DNA from: Rhynchopus sp. YZ270_cl-10
Taxonomy: Eukaryota; Euglenozoa; Diplonemea; Diplonemida; Diplonemidae
Assembly (NCBI GenBank): GCA_964035575.1
Contig: OZ037834.1
Coordinates: 1,209,598 to 1,273,597, forward strand
Direction of reading: 5' to 3'
DNA: 64,000 nt
Shown: positions 43,542 through 54,290 of the stretch, piece by piece
How the letters are laid out: each line of letters opens with the position of its first letter
Numbering within the stretch: position 1 is the stretch's first letter
Notes under the pieces: model-generated
The model's input: only the letters and a program-made list of their open reading frames with translations
What the model was told of the DNA's origin: nothing
The model's database searches: none
Translations under genes and position numbers: made by a program

Positions 43542-44488
43542 CATCAGTCCTATTCGTGGTCATTTACCCCCCCCCCTTTGGGTCGGTGAACCGGAAATTT
43601 TGGAAATAAGGGGGTAAAATAAGGGGGGGGGGTAAATGAGGGGGTAAGGGGGGGGGGGGGGGGGTAAATTACCATGTTATGGGTTAGGTCATGTTTTTGG
43701 GTGGGAAGGGGGGACTTTTTCATACACGGTGGGGTAAAATTTTGCACAACACAGTGTGACGACACATGCTCTCATGACAAATGTGTCATCTGAAAAAAAT
43801 TCCTCACTTCCTTGCGACATCGCAAGCAGTCATGCATCATGGATCCACATCATCCACATCATCTTTCTGCCCGTGCCTGAACCATGACTGGTCAGGGATC
43901 ACGGTGTTGCCTCAGATTCCGTGAGGTGTCCCAAACGTATCGCCCACGCAGCACAAACGTACCCACCTGCACCCATCTACCTGCACACGTGATGTAAAAC
44001 AGGGTGAAAGATTATTTGCACTTTACCCCTTTCCTCATTTCGAGCTTGTCTCCAGCTTCAAATCAGACGAGTCCTACAGTCTCCGGATGTACGACCCGCT
44101 GAACACATCAGCCCCTCCCAGCAAACCATAAAACAAAACAGGTATGCGCTGCACTAAGTGAAACTATTACCCCATAATTACACGCCAGGTGGTGTTTTGC
44201 CACTCGTTCCCTGAACCCCCTCGCTTCGCTCGTGGGTTTAGGTCACTCGTGACAAAACACCACCTGGCGTGTTGCGGCGATAATTACCCAAAAATTACCT
44301 GGTGGCTGGTACTTTACCCCCCCAGGGGGGTAAAGTACCAGCCACAACAGGGTATTATAAGGGGGGGGGGTAAATTACCATGTTATTTTGGCCTGAACCG
44401 TTTTTTTCTGAAAAAGGGGGTAAAATAAGGGGGGGGGGTAAATTTAGGGGGGGGGGGGGGGGGTAAATGACCACGAATAGGACTGATG
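43542..44488. mobile_element. 947-bp non-autonomous element with terminal inverted repeats and G runs
   Basis: The ends CATCAGTCCTATTCGTGGTC (left) and GACCACGAATAGGACTGATG (right) are exact inverted repeats that continue into ATTTACCCCCC. Internal G runs (up to about 18) are separated by GTAAAT/GTAAAAT. Two inner palindromes are CACGCCAGGTGGTGTTTTG with its complement, and GGCTGGTACTTTACC with its complement. There is no coding capacity, and I could not identify a target duplication. Confidence 0.75.
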
Positions 44489-44543
44489 CAAACTTTTTTT
44501 CAAAAAAAAAAAAGGGAAAAGTCACTTAGTGGCCAAGTTTGTT

Positions 44544-46792
44544 GTACCCATTTAGGATAATACCCAGTGGGTATTATCCTAAATTATTTGGGTATTATCC
44601 TAAATTATTTTGGGTATTATCCTAAATTATTTTTGGGTACTGGGTACTGGGTACTGGGTACTGGGTACTGGGTACTGGGTACTGGGTACTGTGTACTGTG
44701 TACTGTGTACTGCGCGAGCCACACTCCGGCTCAGGTGCAGGCCAACGCTGCAGGGAACCCGAGATGCTGGCTTGTTGAAGGACACCGTGGGGAAGTTTTC
44801 GTTGCTGGAAACACCTCTACACCGCCCACTTTACGGTACTCACCTCAAGAGAACCGTCGCGAAATTCGTGAAGGACACCGTGGAGAAGTTTTCGTTGCTG
44901 GAGCGTTGTACCCCCACAGTGTTTCGTGCATTTGCTGTGCGAAAGTATATTATGTATTGCATAATATTATGCTGCTCGGCCCTGAAAGCTGTCGACTCGT
45001 ATTTCCTCCAAAAAGTCTCCAGAACAATATTTTAAACCCTCAAGCCAACTTATTTTTTTAAGAAGTCACCTTCTTTAATTTCCCCACCACTCACAACTTC
45101 ACTTTTAAACAGGTATCGCGAGTGCAGCATCGAGAACCAACTGTGCAGAACGAGCGCATATGCGGTGGAAAGGGTGGTGGGAACACTCTGTCAGTCACTG
45201 CTATAGCCATTTAACCCAGGGAGCATAGCTAGTGCAAGAAATTCGACTTTGGAAACCTTCCGGAAAGTCTGTCCTCTGCTTACGGAGGACGAGGCACAAG
45301 AAAATATTGCGTTCCCCCAGAAAACCAGTGCACAATTCACACTCCTTGTGGGTGGTCTTGTTGCCTTTTTGTCACAGTAATTTTGGCCCAGGCATGCTCT
45401 TGAAGCATGACAATTTAGTGTGTATGGGGCAGGGTGTTGTTTTGTTCTGAATTCTCTTTGTTATAACATCTAAGTCAATCGCGGGTGGTGGTTTGTGTAG
45501 CGTGAGGCACTCTTTTTAATAAACTTCCTGCAGTTGCTATGCACTGTTATTTCTTCGGATTTATCATCATACAGCGTAACATAGTGGATTCGCCTGGTCG
45601 ACACAACCTTTGATAGATACGGGATAACCAACCCCCTTCGACCCCTTGTGGGTTCACTGAACAAGCCCTAGTGGTAGTTAAACGCGATTGACATTTACAT
45701 TCCTAGAGATGAAAGAACAAGATAACACTTCTGTACCCGCGCATCAAAATTGTGGAAAACTTTGCACCCCAAACACCCTCAACAACGCCCGCCAAAAGGC
45801 GCCCCTTGTTGCTGGGAGTTGGTTCTCATGATACCTGCACAGCGGGCATTCCTCTGAGTCCAACGCATGTTTGGCCTGTCTGCGGCGTTGTACTTAAGGT
45901 GCACGAAGACTGGGTCTGGTGGTAAATTTTGCGTAGTACTGCGACGTGGTACTGCGTGGGTCTGGGAATTTGGGTACCTGGGTACGGGAAATTTGTTGTG
46001 GAAGACATCAACCACCATGCATTGAGGAGGGTAAGACAGTGTTCGCAGTTTCTACCTGATAGCATTACAACATTTAACTTCTCCACGGGGGTCTTGGGCC
46101 GTTCACTCGGTTCTACCTTGACTACCGGAAGATATTCTTGAGGCCTTTTTGGTCTCTAGAATATCCGGTCTTCCCGAACGGAGGCACACTTTGTGTGTTA
46201 CTACGACCTGGCAATTTCCAGCAGTAGGTTAAGTAATCTTTCTTGTAAATTGTTGGATCATTATCTCCTCAGTGCATGAATGCCCCACGTGACTGGACAC
46301 TTTTGTGTTTGTCATGTGGAGCTGTGGTTGCTCTTTCACGACTTTTTTCCTGTTCCTGGGTACCTGTTCCTGGACCTGGACCTGGGTACCTGGGTACCTG
46401 GGTACCTGGGTACCTGGGTACCTGGGTACCTGGGTACCTGGGTACCTGGGTACCTGGGTACTGGGTACCCAGTACCCAGTACCCAGTACCCAGTACCCAG
46501 TACCCAGTACCCAGTACCCAGTACCCAGTACCCAGTACCCAGTACCCAGTACCCAGTACCCAGTACCCAGTACCCAGTACCCAGTACCCAGTACCCAGTA
46601 CCCAGTACCCAGTACCCAGTACCCAGTACCCAGTACCCAGTACCCAGTACCCAGTACCCAGTACCCAGTACCCAGTACCCAGTACCCAGTACCCAGTACC
46701 CAAAAATAATTTAGGATAATACCCAAAATAATTTAGGATAATACCCAAATAATTTAGGATAATACCCACTGGGTATTATCCTAAATGGGTAC
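44544..46792. mobile_element. 2.25-kb repeat element with microsatellite inverted ends
   Basis: The left end GTACCCATTTAGGATAATAC is the inverse of the right end GTATTATCCTAAATGGGTAC. Both ends continue with three units of ATTATCCTAAATTATTT and then TACTGGG heptamers, short on the left (44637-44700) and long on the right (46455-46702, about 35 units). A CCTGGGTA tract (46380-46460) precedes the long array. The middle (44710-46370) is unique-looking. Minus-strand frames near 45470-45664 and 45779-46086 have cysteine- and histidine-containing stretches that could be a decayed transposase, but I cannot assign a family. Confidence 0.65.
46455..46702. repeat. TACCCAG heptamer array
   Basis: Tandem 7-mers on the plus strand. 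Seven is not a multiple of three, so all frames stay open across the array; the resulting proteins are artefacts. Confidence 0.95.
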
Positions 46793-46936
46793 TAGAAACT
46801 TGGGTACTAGCCTAATTACCCCAAAAAAAAATCTGATACCGACCACGCAGAGTAGTAGTTTCTGCATCCTATCCCACACCCTCCCCTATCTCCGTTTCGG
46901 GCATCTCCCCCTTAGAACGTCAATAATTCCTTTTTT

Positions 46937-48121
46937 TCATGCCAACAATTTATTCAAAAAGCGGGTCGAACAGACGTGCTCTGCTCCGTAGTAAGCGTCT
47001 GCTGCAGTACCCTCTTCTGACACCATGACACGCGCACCTTGGAAGACGAGGGTGCACCGGACTCTGGGGACTATGTTAGCATCTCTGTGAAGGATTTCTA
47101 CGCGCGAGGTTTTGCTGGACACACTGTGGAGGTCTGTTTGCGCGCCTGCTTCAGCACACCGCGCTACGAAGTGACGGACAATCGCAAAATGCTGCAGAAA
47201 GCGAAGTGCCGTGATCAATGCTGTCTCCGAACCTCCACCTCCACCTCCACCTCCTCCACCCAACCCCGCCGCCACCACCGCCCCCACCAAAAACCCTCCC
47301 ACCCACCCCGAAGGCACACCAGGAAAGTTAATAGAAAACTCGACCCCATGCCCTTCCCTGCTAGACTCCCCTTGACACGCTGTCGCCTTTCCTGACAACA
47401 CCCATTCCATCTGATTCCATGGTAACAACGCAACCTGGATTTCATGAGACGAGACAGATTTGACGTTCACCGTGGTTTGCTCTGAGAGAACCCGCCTTGC
47501 GGTGTGCCAGGTTAGCCCTGCTGCTTCGAGAGGAGTTCCGGTGCTTTCTGGGCACAGAAGGGAGGCTTCTAATGTAAAGAGTGCGGTCTCCTTTTTCGGT
47601 GCATTTGCAACAGTACGAAGCAGTGCTGCAGAGGGTTGAACCAAAAGCTGGCCTCGCCTCTGCTTTTCCAAGACCCCCTGCACACTACGTTGCGACCTCG
47701 CGCTTCGTCGACGGAGCAGTTCGCTGGTGGTTTTGAAGGTCTTTGCTGCGTCTAACAGCGCACCCACCCTTCGATCTTGAGACACCACACCTTCACTCCG
47801 CTCTTCAGGTGTAACAGAAGCTAAGGTAAAGGACTGCCCGCCACACACACCATCTAGTAAGGACATCATCCGTTGTACCTGGGTTTCTGCATTACGCAGC
47901 GATGTGGTCTGTCCGTCACGGAGGCCCTGGGTTTCAGAGTATTGGGCTGAGGTGTCGGTGGGGGTGGTGGTGGTATCATCTAGCAATGCAGGTGCTGCAA
48001 GCCAGGAAAGGTCTCTCCGTGGGTTCGAAAGCTCTGCAACCGCAGATGAAGAGGAAGAAGGCACCCCCAAAGATCCATCAGGCAAGTTGGGGATGTCCAT
48101 TACATTTACCGTTCGTCCCAT
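46937..48121 (-). CDS. Unknown nuclear-type protein, possibly MED17-like
   Basis: I choose the ATG at 48121 (394 residues, MGRTVNVMDIPNLPDGSLGV), since the preceding in-frame stretch looks like leader. The N-terminal third is serine/threonine-rich. A helical basic region (LLDAAKTFKTTSELLRRRSA, then VLEKQRRGQLLVQPS) is followed by a strand-rich part (ALFTLEASLLCPE), a helix LTWHTARRVLSEQ and a glycine-run loop. The order of a basic helical segment, a strand block and a helix of the A-R-x-x-L-x-x-x pattern recalls Mediator subunit MED17, but the similarity is weak and by eye. Treat the gene as real and the assignment as a hypothesis. Confidence 0.6.
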   Translation of the reverse strand: MGRTVNVMDIPNLPDGSLGVPSSSSSAVAELSNPRRDLSWLAAPALLDDTTTTPTDTSAQYSETQGLRDGQTTSLRNAETQVQRMMSLLDGVCGGQSFTLASVTPEERSEGVVSQDRRVGALLDAAKTFKTTSELLRRRSARSQRSVQGVLEKQRRGQLLVQPSAALLRTVANAPKKETALFTLEASLLCPESTGTPLEAAGLTWHTARRVLSEQTTVNVKSVSSHEIQVALLPWNQMEWVLSGKATACQGESSREGHGVEFSINFPGVPSGWVGGFLVGAVVAAGLGGGGGGGGGGSETALITALRFLQHFAIVRHFVARCAEAGAQTDLHSVSSKTSRVEILHRDANIVPRVRCTLVFQGARVMVSEEGTAADAYYGAEHVCSTRFLNKLLA

Positions 48122-48822
48122 TTTAGGGGGAGAGGGAGGGTGAGAGAGTCTGAATATTGAGGGTGTTTGAGAGGAACTGTAATGAGGTAAGGATATCAAA
48201 AACACTAATTGGTGTGGTCGACGACCCCAAAATAGCAGAAAATAGCAGAAAGTAGCACAAAATAGCACTCCCTTTCAGCCACACCACTACTGTCATGGTA
48301 GTAACTACGTTGCTGGGGTATGCGACAGAGCGAGAGGTAGGAAGCCTACGAAGCTAAGCAACCGCTCGGGTCCTCCTACGTCCTTTTTTTTTCAGGCGTT
48401 TATTCACAGCGTTTTTGACAGATTGTATCTAAGGATAGGCGGGTGAAGAATAACCGGGTCCTGGGTCCTCAAGTCTAATTCTCTGCTGTGGGGGAGGGGT
48501 GAGAGAAGAGGGAGAAAATATTGGTTAAGGTGGGTTTTGTCTTTCTTCTTGGTGTCCCCCCCAAGATCCCGCCCAGGGTTTTTTGGATATAATGGAGGTT
48601 ATACACTGTCCTTTTTATATCAATCTGTCCCCCCCTCCCATTTTCCCCTCCCCCCTCCCAAGACCAGTTTGATCACCAGTCGAAAAAGAAAGTTACGTGA
48701 AGTGCACAAAATGCCTCGGATGGCATTTACAAAATGCCCGAAGGAGACCTCAATAAAGGTTCTGAGAGGTTAAAAAAGGCGTTTGTAAAGAATGTGTACA
48801 GAGACAGCGCAGTGCATGTGGA
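48122..48822. other. Intergenic spacer with AAAATAGCA repeat and a possible structured RNA
   Basis: No protein gene seen. GACGACCCCAAAATAGCA with further A-A-A-A-T-A-G-C-A units lies at 48208-48272. A GC-rich block at 48317-48387 can form hairpins and ends in a T run. The rest is C- and T-rich. Confidence 0.5.
48317..48396. ncRNA. Possible small structured RNA
   Basis: A compositionally complex block in a low-complexity spacer. GTAGG-AAGC-CCTAC is a tight hairpin enclosed by GAGCG...CGCTC, and a run of nine T follows in the plus direction, as at a Pol III stop. I cannot match it to tRNA, 5S or a known small RNA. Confidence 0.25.
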
Positions 48823-51276
48823 TCAGGCGATTCGTCTCCGCAGGTCGGCTCGTGTCTCGAGAAGCTCGGCTTTCCTCTTCTTCATTGTACGACACTTATC
48901 TGCAGTGGCGTTGTTCTGTTCTTCAAGATGCCGTGCGAGTTGCGACTGTAATGTGAATGTTTTGTGGTGGTTTTGATTGTGTTTTTTTTTGTCTCGAGCG
49001 TTGCGTACCCTAGGGGCCTGCATTGACAGAGCTGGGTGAGGAAGGGGGGGGACAGTACCTCCTGGTCGAGCATGGCTTGCAGGATGTCTGCAGACTCGTT
49101 CTGCACCTCGAGCAGGTCGCTTAGCTTTGTACAGGAGTTTACGAGGGTCTTCCGCCAGTCGCGGAAGGCGCCGATCTCGAACTCTGTAATGCTGATCTCG
49201 ACGTCCTGTGTGTTGGTGGTGTTGGCGGTGGTTATATGTATCATATGTACATCTACTTTTTCCAATGTTGGAAAATGCCAGCATTGAGGGAGATTCCCAT
49301 CGATTTTTTTGTTACAACATAGTCACACAAACCCTCCAAAACCCCACATTCTCCCCCATACCAGCTCATGCTTCTGCTGTCTGAACCCTTCCAACGCTTC
49401 GTCTATGCTGTCCACGTATTCTGCGAAGCTGTCCTTTGCTGCGGCTGCAGCTGCCTCTGCTGCGCGGACCTGCTCTGCAGCCTTGACACGCTCTGCTGCC
49501 AGCTCTGCCTCCTCTGCCGCAAGTTCCTCGTCACCATCACCCCCATCAGCACACCCCTCCAACTCCTCACGCAACCCACACAGCTCTGCCTCGCCCTTAC
49601 GTATCTCCTCTTGCAGTTCTGCGCACACTTCCCCTAACTGTACTCCCGCCTGCTGCAGAATACTCTCCCTCATTAATGGCGGTAGTGCACCTAGAGGTAA
49701 TCCCTTAGTAGCGTTCCCTAACATCGGTGGTGGAGAAGAGGCCCCGCTGTTCACGCCAAGCCGTTGTAACAGCCGCCGTTTTTCTTCAAGGGAAACATCG
49801 TTGTAAGCGCTGCTCCACGCTCCGGATTGCGTATAGTTGGAGGAACCACCCATTTTGGCTTGATGTGCTGCTGTCGCGCGAGATGACAAATCAAACAATC
49901 CTTCGCCCACTACTATGCGGTCCTGCCGGTCATCCTCTTCGGAGGAGGATGAGGATGAGGAGGATGTGGATGGGGCACGTTCAGGGGCAGGTTCGTCCAA
50001 TCGGGGTGCAGATTGGACGGTAGGTTTGAGAATAGAGGCAGCATCAGGAACGACAAGAGGTGGTGGCGGTGTAGGTGGTGGTGTCGGTGGTGGAGGGGGT
50101 GCGGGCACTGCAGAAAAACTGCTTGGTGGCAGACTACGGCCATCAGGGAGAACCGAATTCGGCAGAGACGGTGGAGGTGACTGTGGCTTTGTCACAACCT
50201 TCTTCAAAAGCCCTTTCAAACTGACAGTAGGCAACGGAGGTGGGGTAGGTGGAGTCGGTGGCGGCGCCTGCACGCCTGCACGAGGTACCACACTGCTCTG
50301 TTGCATCTGCTTTGCAAGAGGGTCCGCGAAGTAGCCAGTACCGCTGTAATTTTATTTTGTTGTTTTCTCGGAAAACCTTTTTTTTGGCATACCTGGTACC
50401 TGTTCCAAAGTAGTATCCCTCTTTTTGCCCGGTCCAGAATGCGCTGGGGATGAACGGGAGGGACGGTACTGTGGGAAGAGGTGCTGGTGGAGGCGGGGCT
50501 GAGAGGGGGGCGTCTTGCATCTGGGGTGGCGCGGGTGGGGGAGGTGGTGTCGTGGGCAGGGCGGGGATGGTGGGTAGGTGCTGCTGGTGATGCTGCTGCT
50601 GCTGCTGCTGAACCCCCATATGAGGCATTGGAGGAGTGAACCCAGAGGCAGGCACACCACTCTGCACAGCACCCGGCGCAGACACAGGCAACGGAGGAGG
50701 TGTCAACCCACCCCCTCCACCCCCCGTTTCCATCGGTGGAGAAAATGCCGGTGCCTGCTCCACCGCGCCACCTTGCTTCTCCAACGCACGCTTCTGCCGC
50801 GTTTCCCTCAGATTCTTGATCGCAATCCATTTTTGCAACACCCCCGATTTTGTTGGAAGGGTCTGAGGCGCACCCCCGGTCGGGTTTGTACTAAACGTCG
50901 CCAGCCACTGATCGAGGTCTGCCTGGGTGATCGCGGTGTCGTTTAATTGAGTCATCTTTACGGTGATAACCTTTCCAGAGAAGGTAATTTCGAGGAGCTT
51001 TGCTGTTGAAACTCCATCAATCTGATATACCTCACTGCCAGGAACCACTTTAACGATACGACACATCCGTCCCACCGCCTTTTTTACCCCATCAGTTGTA
51101 ACATTCACTTTCACCCTCGCAAAGGCCCCTGCAACATTGCTCTCGAACGCCGCCTCTGTCAACATCCGCGCACTGTCACCACCCCCCACCTCCCCACAAC
51201 AATCTGCAAGCATCCCTGCCAACTCAGGCTTCTTCAGCTGCATATACAACACATCTTTCAAGGTAATAGGCGCCAT
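48823..51276 (-). CDS. Plus-3 domain protein, RTF1-related (four exons)
   Basis: Exons are 51276-50393, 50343-49362, 49205-49059 and 48945-48823, giving 711 residues; introns are GT-AG and frame is kept. Between exons 3 and 4 a 9-nt exon (GCCCCTAGG) or a retained intron is also possible. Residues about 35-135 are a Plus-3 domain: FARVKVNVTTDGVKKAVGRM, then CRIVKVVPGSEVYQIDGVST, ITVKMTQLNDTAITQADLDQ and W. Plus-3 is the part of Rtf1 (Paf1 complex) that binds Spt5 and single-stranded DNA. After a basic helix come long proline/glutamine/glycine-rich stretches (about 190-470), then a coiled coil (AELAAERVKAAEQVRAAEAA, then EYVDSIDEALEGFRQQK) and a charged helical tail. In Rtf1 the Plus-3 domain is central; here it is N-terminal, so this may be a lineage-specific relative. 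Confidence 0.8.
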
Positions 51277-54200
51277 AGTTTAGAGGGCCAACACCACCCT
51301 TTTTCCCCAACGACCTTTTTGATATGAGGGTGGAATGGGGTGTGAGGGGATGGGGTGGGAGAGAAGGAGGAGGAGGAGGGGGATGAAGGTGGGTGTAGTA
51401 TCTGGTTGGTGGGTTTGAAGGGTGGGTGGAGGGTTTTGATAAGTTGTAGTAAGAAGAGGTTGGAGGAGGAATTTTTTTTTTGGAATAGTGTAATTTTGCC
51501 GTACAATGCGCAAAATATCTCTCCAATTTTTATAATCTTTTTTGCTGTTGTTGTCTCGACATCTCCCGAGAACCCAAAAAAAAACAAAACATAAGGGGTG
51601 GGATTTACGTATGGGCTTTGCTTCGCTGTGCTACACATATTTCTTTTTTTTCTTTGTCTTTTTTTTTTGTGCAGCAAAAAACCTCCTGCTTTTCTTTGCT
51701 CGATTTTTTTTTTCTTCCAACGATTGTATCGACAATCATTTTACATCAGCTGGGTAAAGCTCTCTGCTGTCGGCTGAAAGCCTCTGTACTTTTTTTTTTT
51801 TTGTGTGTGCTTGTCTCCAAACACCCCCCCTACACTATCGCTGTATCTTTATTTTAATTTGCAATGTTTTCTGAGTTATATTTCTGTTATGAGATTCAAT
51901 ACCCCCCCATACACACACAACACGCACACAACACATCCTATCATTTAACAACCAAGAACTGTTTTTTTCCCCCTTTTTAACGGTTAGAGGAACTTTGAGA
52001 TATAACTAACTAAAGAGTTGCCCCACAAAAAAAACCCCACAAAACACAAAACACAAACCTGATAACTAACACACATAACTTCACCCCCCACAGCGACCCA
52101 AACAGACTCTCCTCCTTTTTTTTTTTGAAAAAAATTGATGACAGTCAGCCACCACACGAGTGGTCTGTCACGCAGCCGTCATCTCTCCCCTTATCTCTGT
52201 TGTGTGGGTTCTCCGCTGCTTCCTCTTTTCGTCCCCACCTTTTTTTTTGAAAATACCTGCAGCGGTATGATGAAACATACAGTCTGATTAGATTACTTAA
52301 TGTTTTGAACATTGGTTATTCAATCAATCTTTTTTGTTGATGAAATATGCAGTCACAATGACAGCACAAAAAAAGGGAAAGAACACCTCAATCCCGAAAG
52401 AGCGTTTACAGACATGAGACAGTTACGAATTCTCGTCTGACACTCCCTCCTCTTTGGGTTTATCGGCAACTACCCATGCATGAGAAGCGCGACACAAAAT
52501 AAAATAAAAAAAAAGCATCGTGTTCTGTTGTGCTGGGGTAATAATGCACGTTGCGCTAACCGTGAGGAGGGGAGAGAGAGAAAAAAGAAAGGTGAGCACA
52601 GCAGGTCCCTTCACTCAAAGCCATGTAAAAAATTGATTTTATTCTCTTTTTCCCCCCCTGCAAGTTGCAAGCTGCTTCAATCAAGAATCAGTGCAGGGGG
52701 GTGAAGAACTACCCATGTATCCCGTCTTCTCCTTCTGCAAGAGAAGAGGGAGGGTATTTTTGGAGGAAACTGAAGGGAAAAACCCTGAAAAAATGAATGT
52801 ACGTCACTGTGTACACATCTTTAAAAAAAAGGGGGGGACTTTCACTCAAAAACTTCGACAAAAAATCAATCAAAAGATATAACCAAACCGAGGACTTTGC
52901 TAAGTCACCTTGAAAAAAAACAAAATGGTGCAGGCACCGACTGACCCACGTACGATGCCAGCCATCTGGATGAAAGCACAAAAAAATAAATGGCTAAAAC
53001 TTTCGTGACAAAAAACCCCCGTTTTTTTTCACTAAGGTCAAAGAAAATGCACCACAAAAGACCAAAAAAAGCCAATCGTTGGGCTGTTGTTGGCCACCAA
53101 AACAAAAATCTTGAGAAAAAAAAAATGGGTTTGCACACTTTTTTTTTTGTTTTCTTGCCCATAACAAAGGTGCAAAAAGAACAGATCTCACGGGCATCAC
53201 ACATAACAAGAAAAAGGGTGGCCGTTCTCTAGACTAGACGTATCACTTCCCCTACCCCGTTTCCCCCGAAAAGGCTAGCAATCACATGTTTTTTGTTTGT
53301 TTTTGAAAACTTGGTTGTATTAGTGTAGCCACCCTAGAGTGTGCTCCACTATACTTTGTTTTTTGTTTTTAAGTAGACAGGGAACCTGCCACTGCTTGTT
53401 TTTTCCTTTTGAAAAAGGGGTCGGATCAGCTAATTTGTCAGCTAATTTTGGGTTAAAATTCGAAAAATTAGCTAACACCCTCGATTGGAGGCACATGATA
53501 GAAGCTGCCCCCATGCAACCACACCCAAACTCACACCATATTCCAAAGAAAAACAAAAATATAAGATAACCTCACATTTGCTTAGTCACCTGGGGGGAAA
53601 ATGGCTTTTGCTTTCGGCCAAAAGCCACGATTTGACAAGAGGTTATATCACTTTGTCCATTTGAATGTCCCCCATACCCTAACAGCGATTCCCAACACAG
53701 TGAAAGGTGTGTGTTGTGAACCCAAAGCGACCTGCGCAGAACCCTGGTCTCTCAGTTTTTTTTTGATAAATTGTTGGAGTAGTGTAGTTGCCTCAGTTGT
53801 ATCTAAATTCACCTCAGCTACCCCACATGAGGTAAATTAGGGTCAGTACTCAGTATTGGCCGAAGCCTTTGTACTACGGAAGGTAGACGCCTTTTTTTTT
53901 TTTGCGAACAAAGGCTAAACCAGCTAAATGAGAGTTTGGGTGAGGCTGGGGAGGGGGAGGGGGGGGAAAGGGAAAGAGGCAAAAACAAACAAACAAACGC
54001 ACAGAACAGCAACAACACAAAACACCCGCCTTGCAAAGCAGAAAACCCCATGGGAAAAAAAAACAAACAAAAACAAAACAATGAAACTAGGGCGTAACCC
54101 CCATTTCCCCCATTTTTTTTACGTTGGCCCGAAAAAATGGGATTTTTTTTTTTTTTTGTGAGAGACGAGAAAGATAAAATATCCCTACATTTTTTTTTTT

Positions 54201-54290
54201 TGTGATAAACCGAGGATGTGGCTTCTTCACAAAAAAACCCCCTTCCTTCATTTCTTCCTTTTTTTCTTCCTATTCTTCTTCCCGCTTTTT
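51277..54290. other. Intergenic spacer with dispersed repeats
   Basis: No gene supported. Repeats: family H (51725-51790, 53836-53892), E (52925-52980), G (53301-53352), A (53560-53592) and truncated B (53765-53800). A 63-codon minus frame at 52423-52614 starts with a signal-like hydrophobic segment but spans a T run and has no other support. Confidence 0.6.
52925..52980 (+). repeat. Family E repeat, representative copy
   Basis: TGCAGGCACCGACTGACCCA, then CGTACGATGCCAGCCATCTG and GATGAAAGCAC. Other copies: 1556-1600, 32125-32180, and a diverged one near 29755-29800. Confidence 0.6.

Larger units (their letters stand above)
43249..46936. other. Gene-free region occupied by two large repeat elements
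   Basis: No intact gene seen. It is mostly taken up by a 947-bp G-run element (43542-44488) and a 2.25-kb element with microsatellite-rich inverted ends (44544-46792), both listed separately. Confidence 0.6.

Noticed and set aside
45470-46086. PiggyBac-type transposase remains
   Set aside because: Cysteine/histidine-containing stretches tempted this call, but there is no DDE motif and no TTAA target duplication at the element ends.
46229-46769. CRISPR-like regular repeats
   Set aside because: The units are contiguous heptamers without spacers, in a eukaryotic context; this is a microsatellite.
52423-52614. Small secreted protein with signal-like start
   Set aside because: The frame spans a T run, has no good context, and nothing resembles a family.
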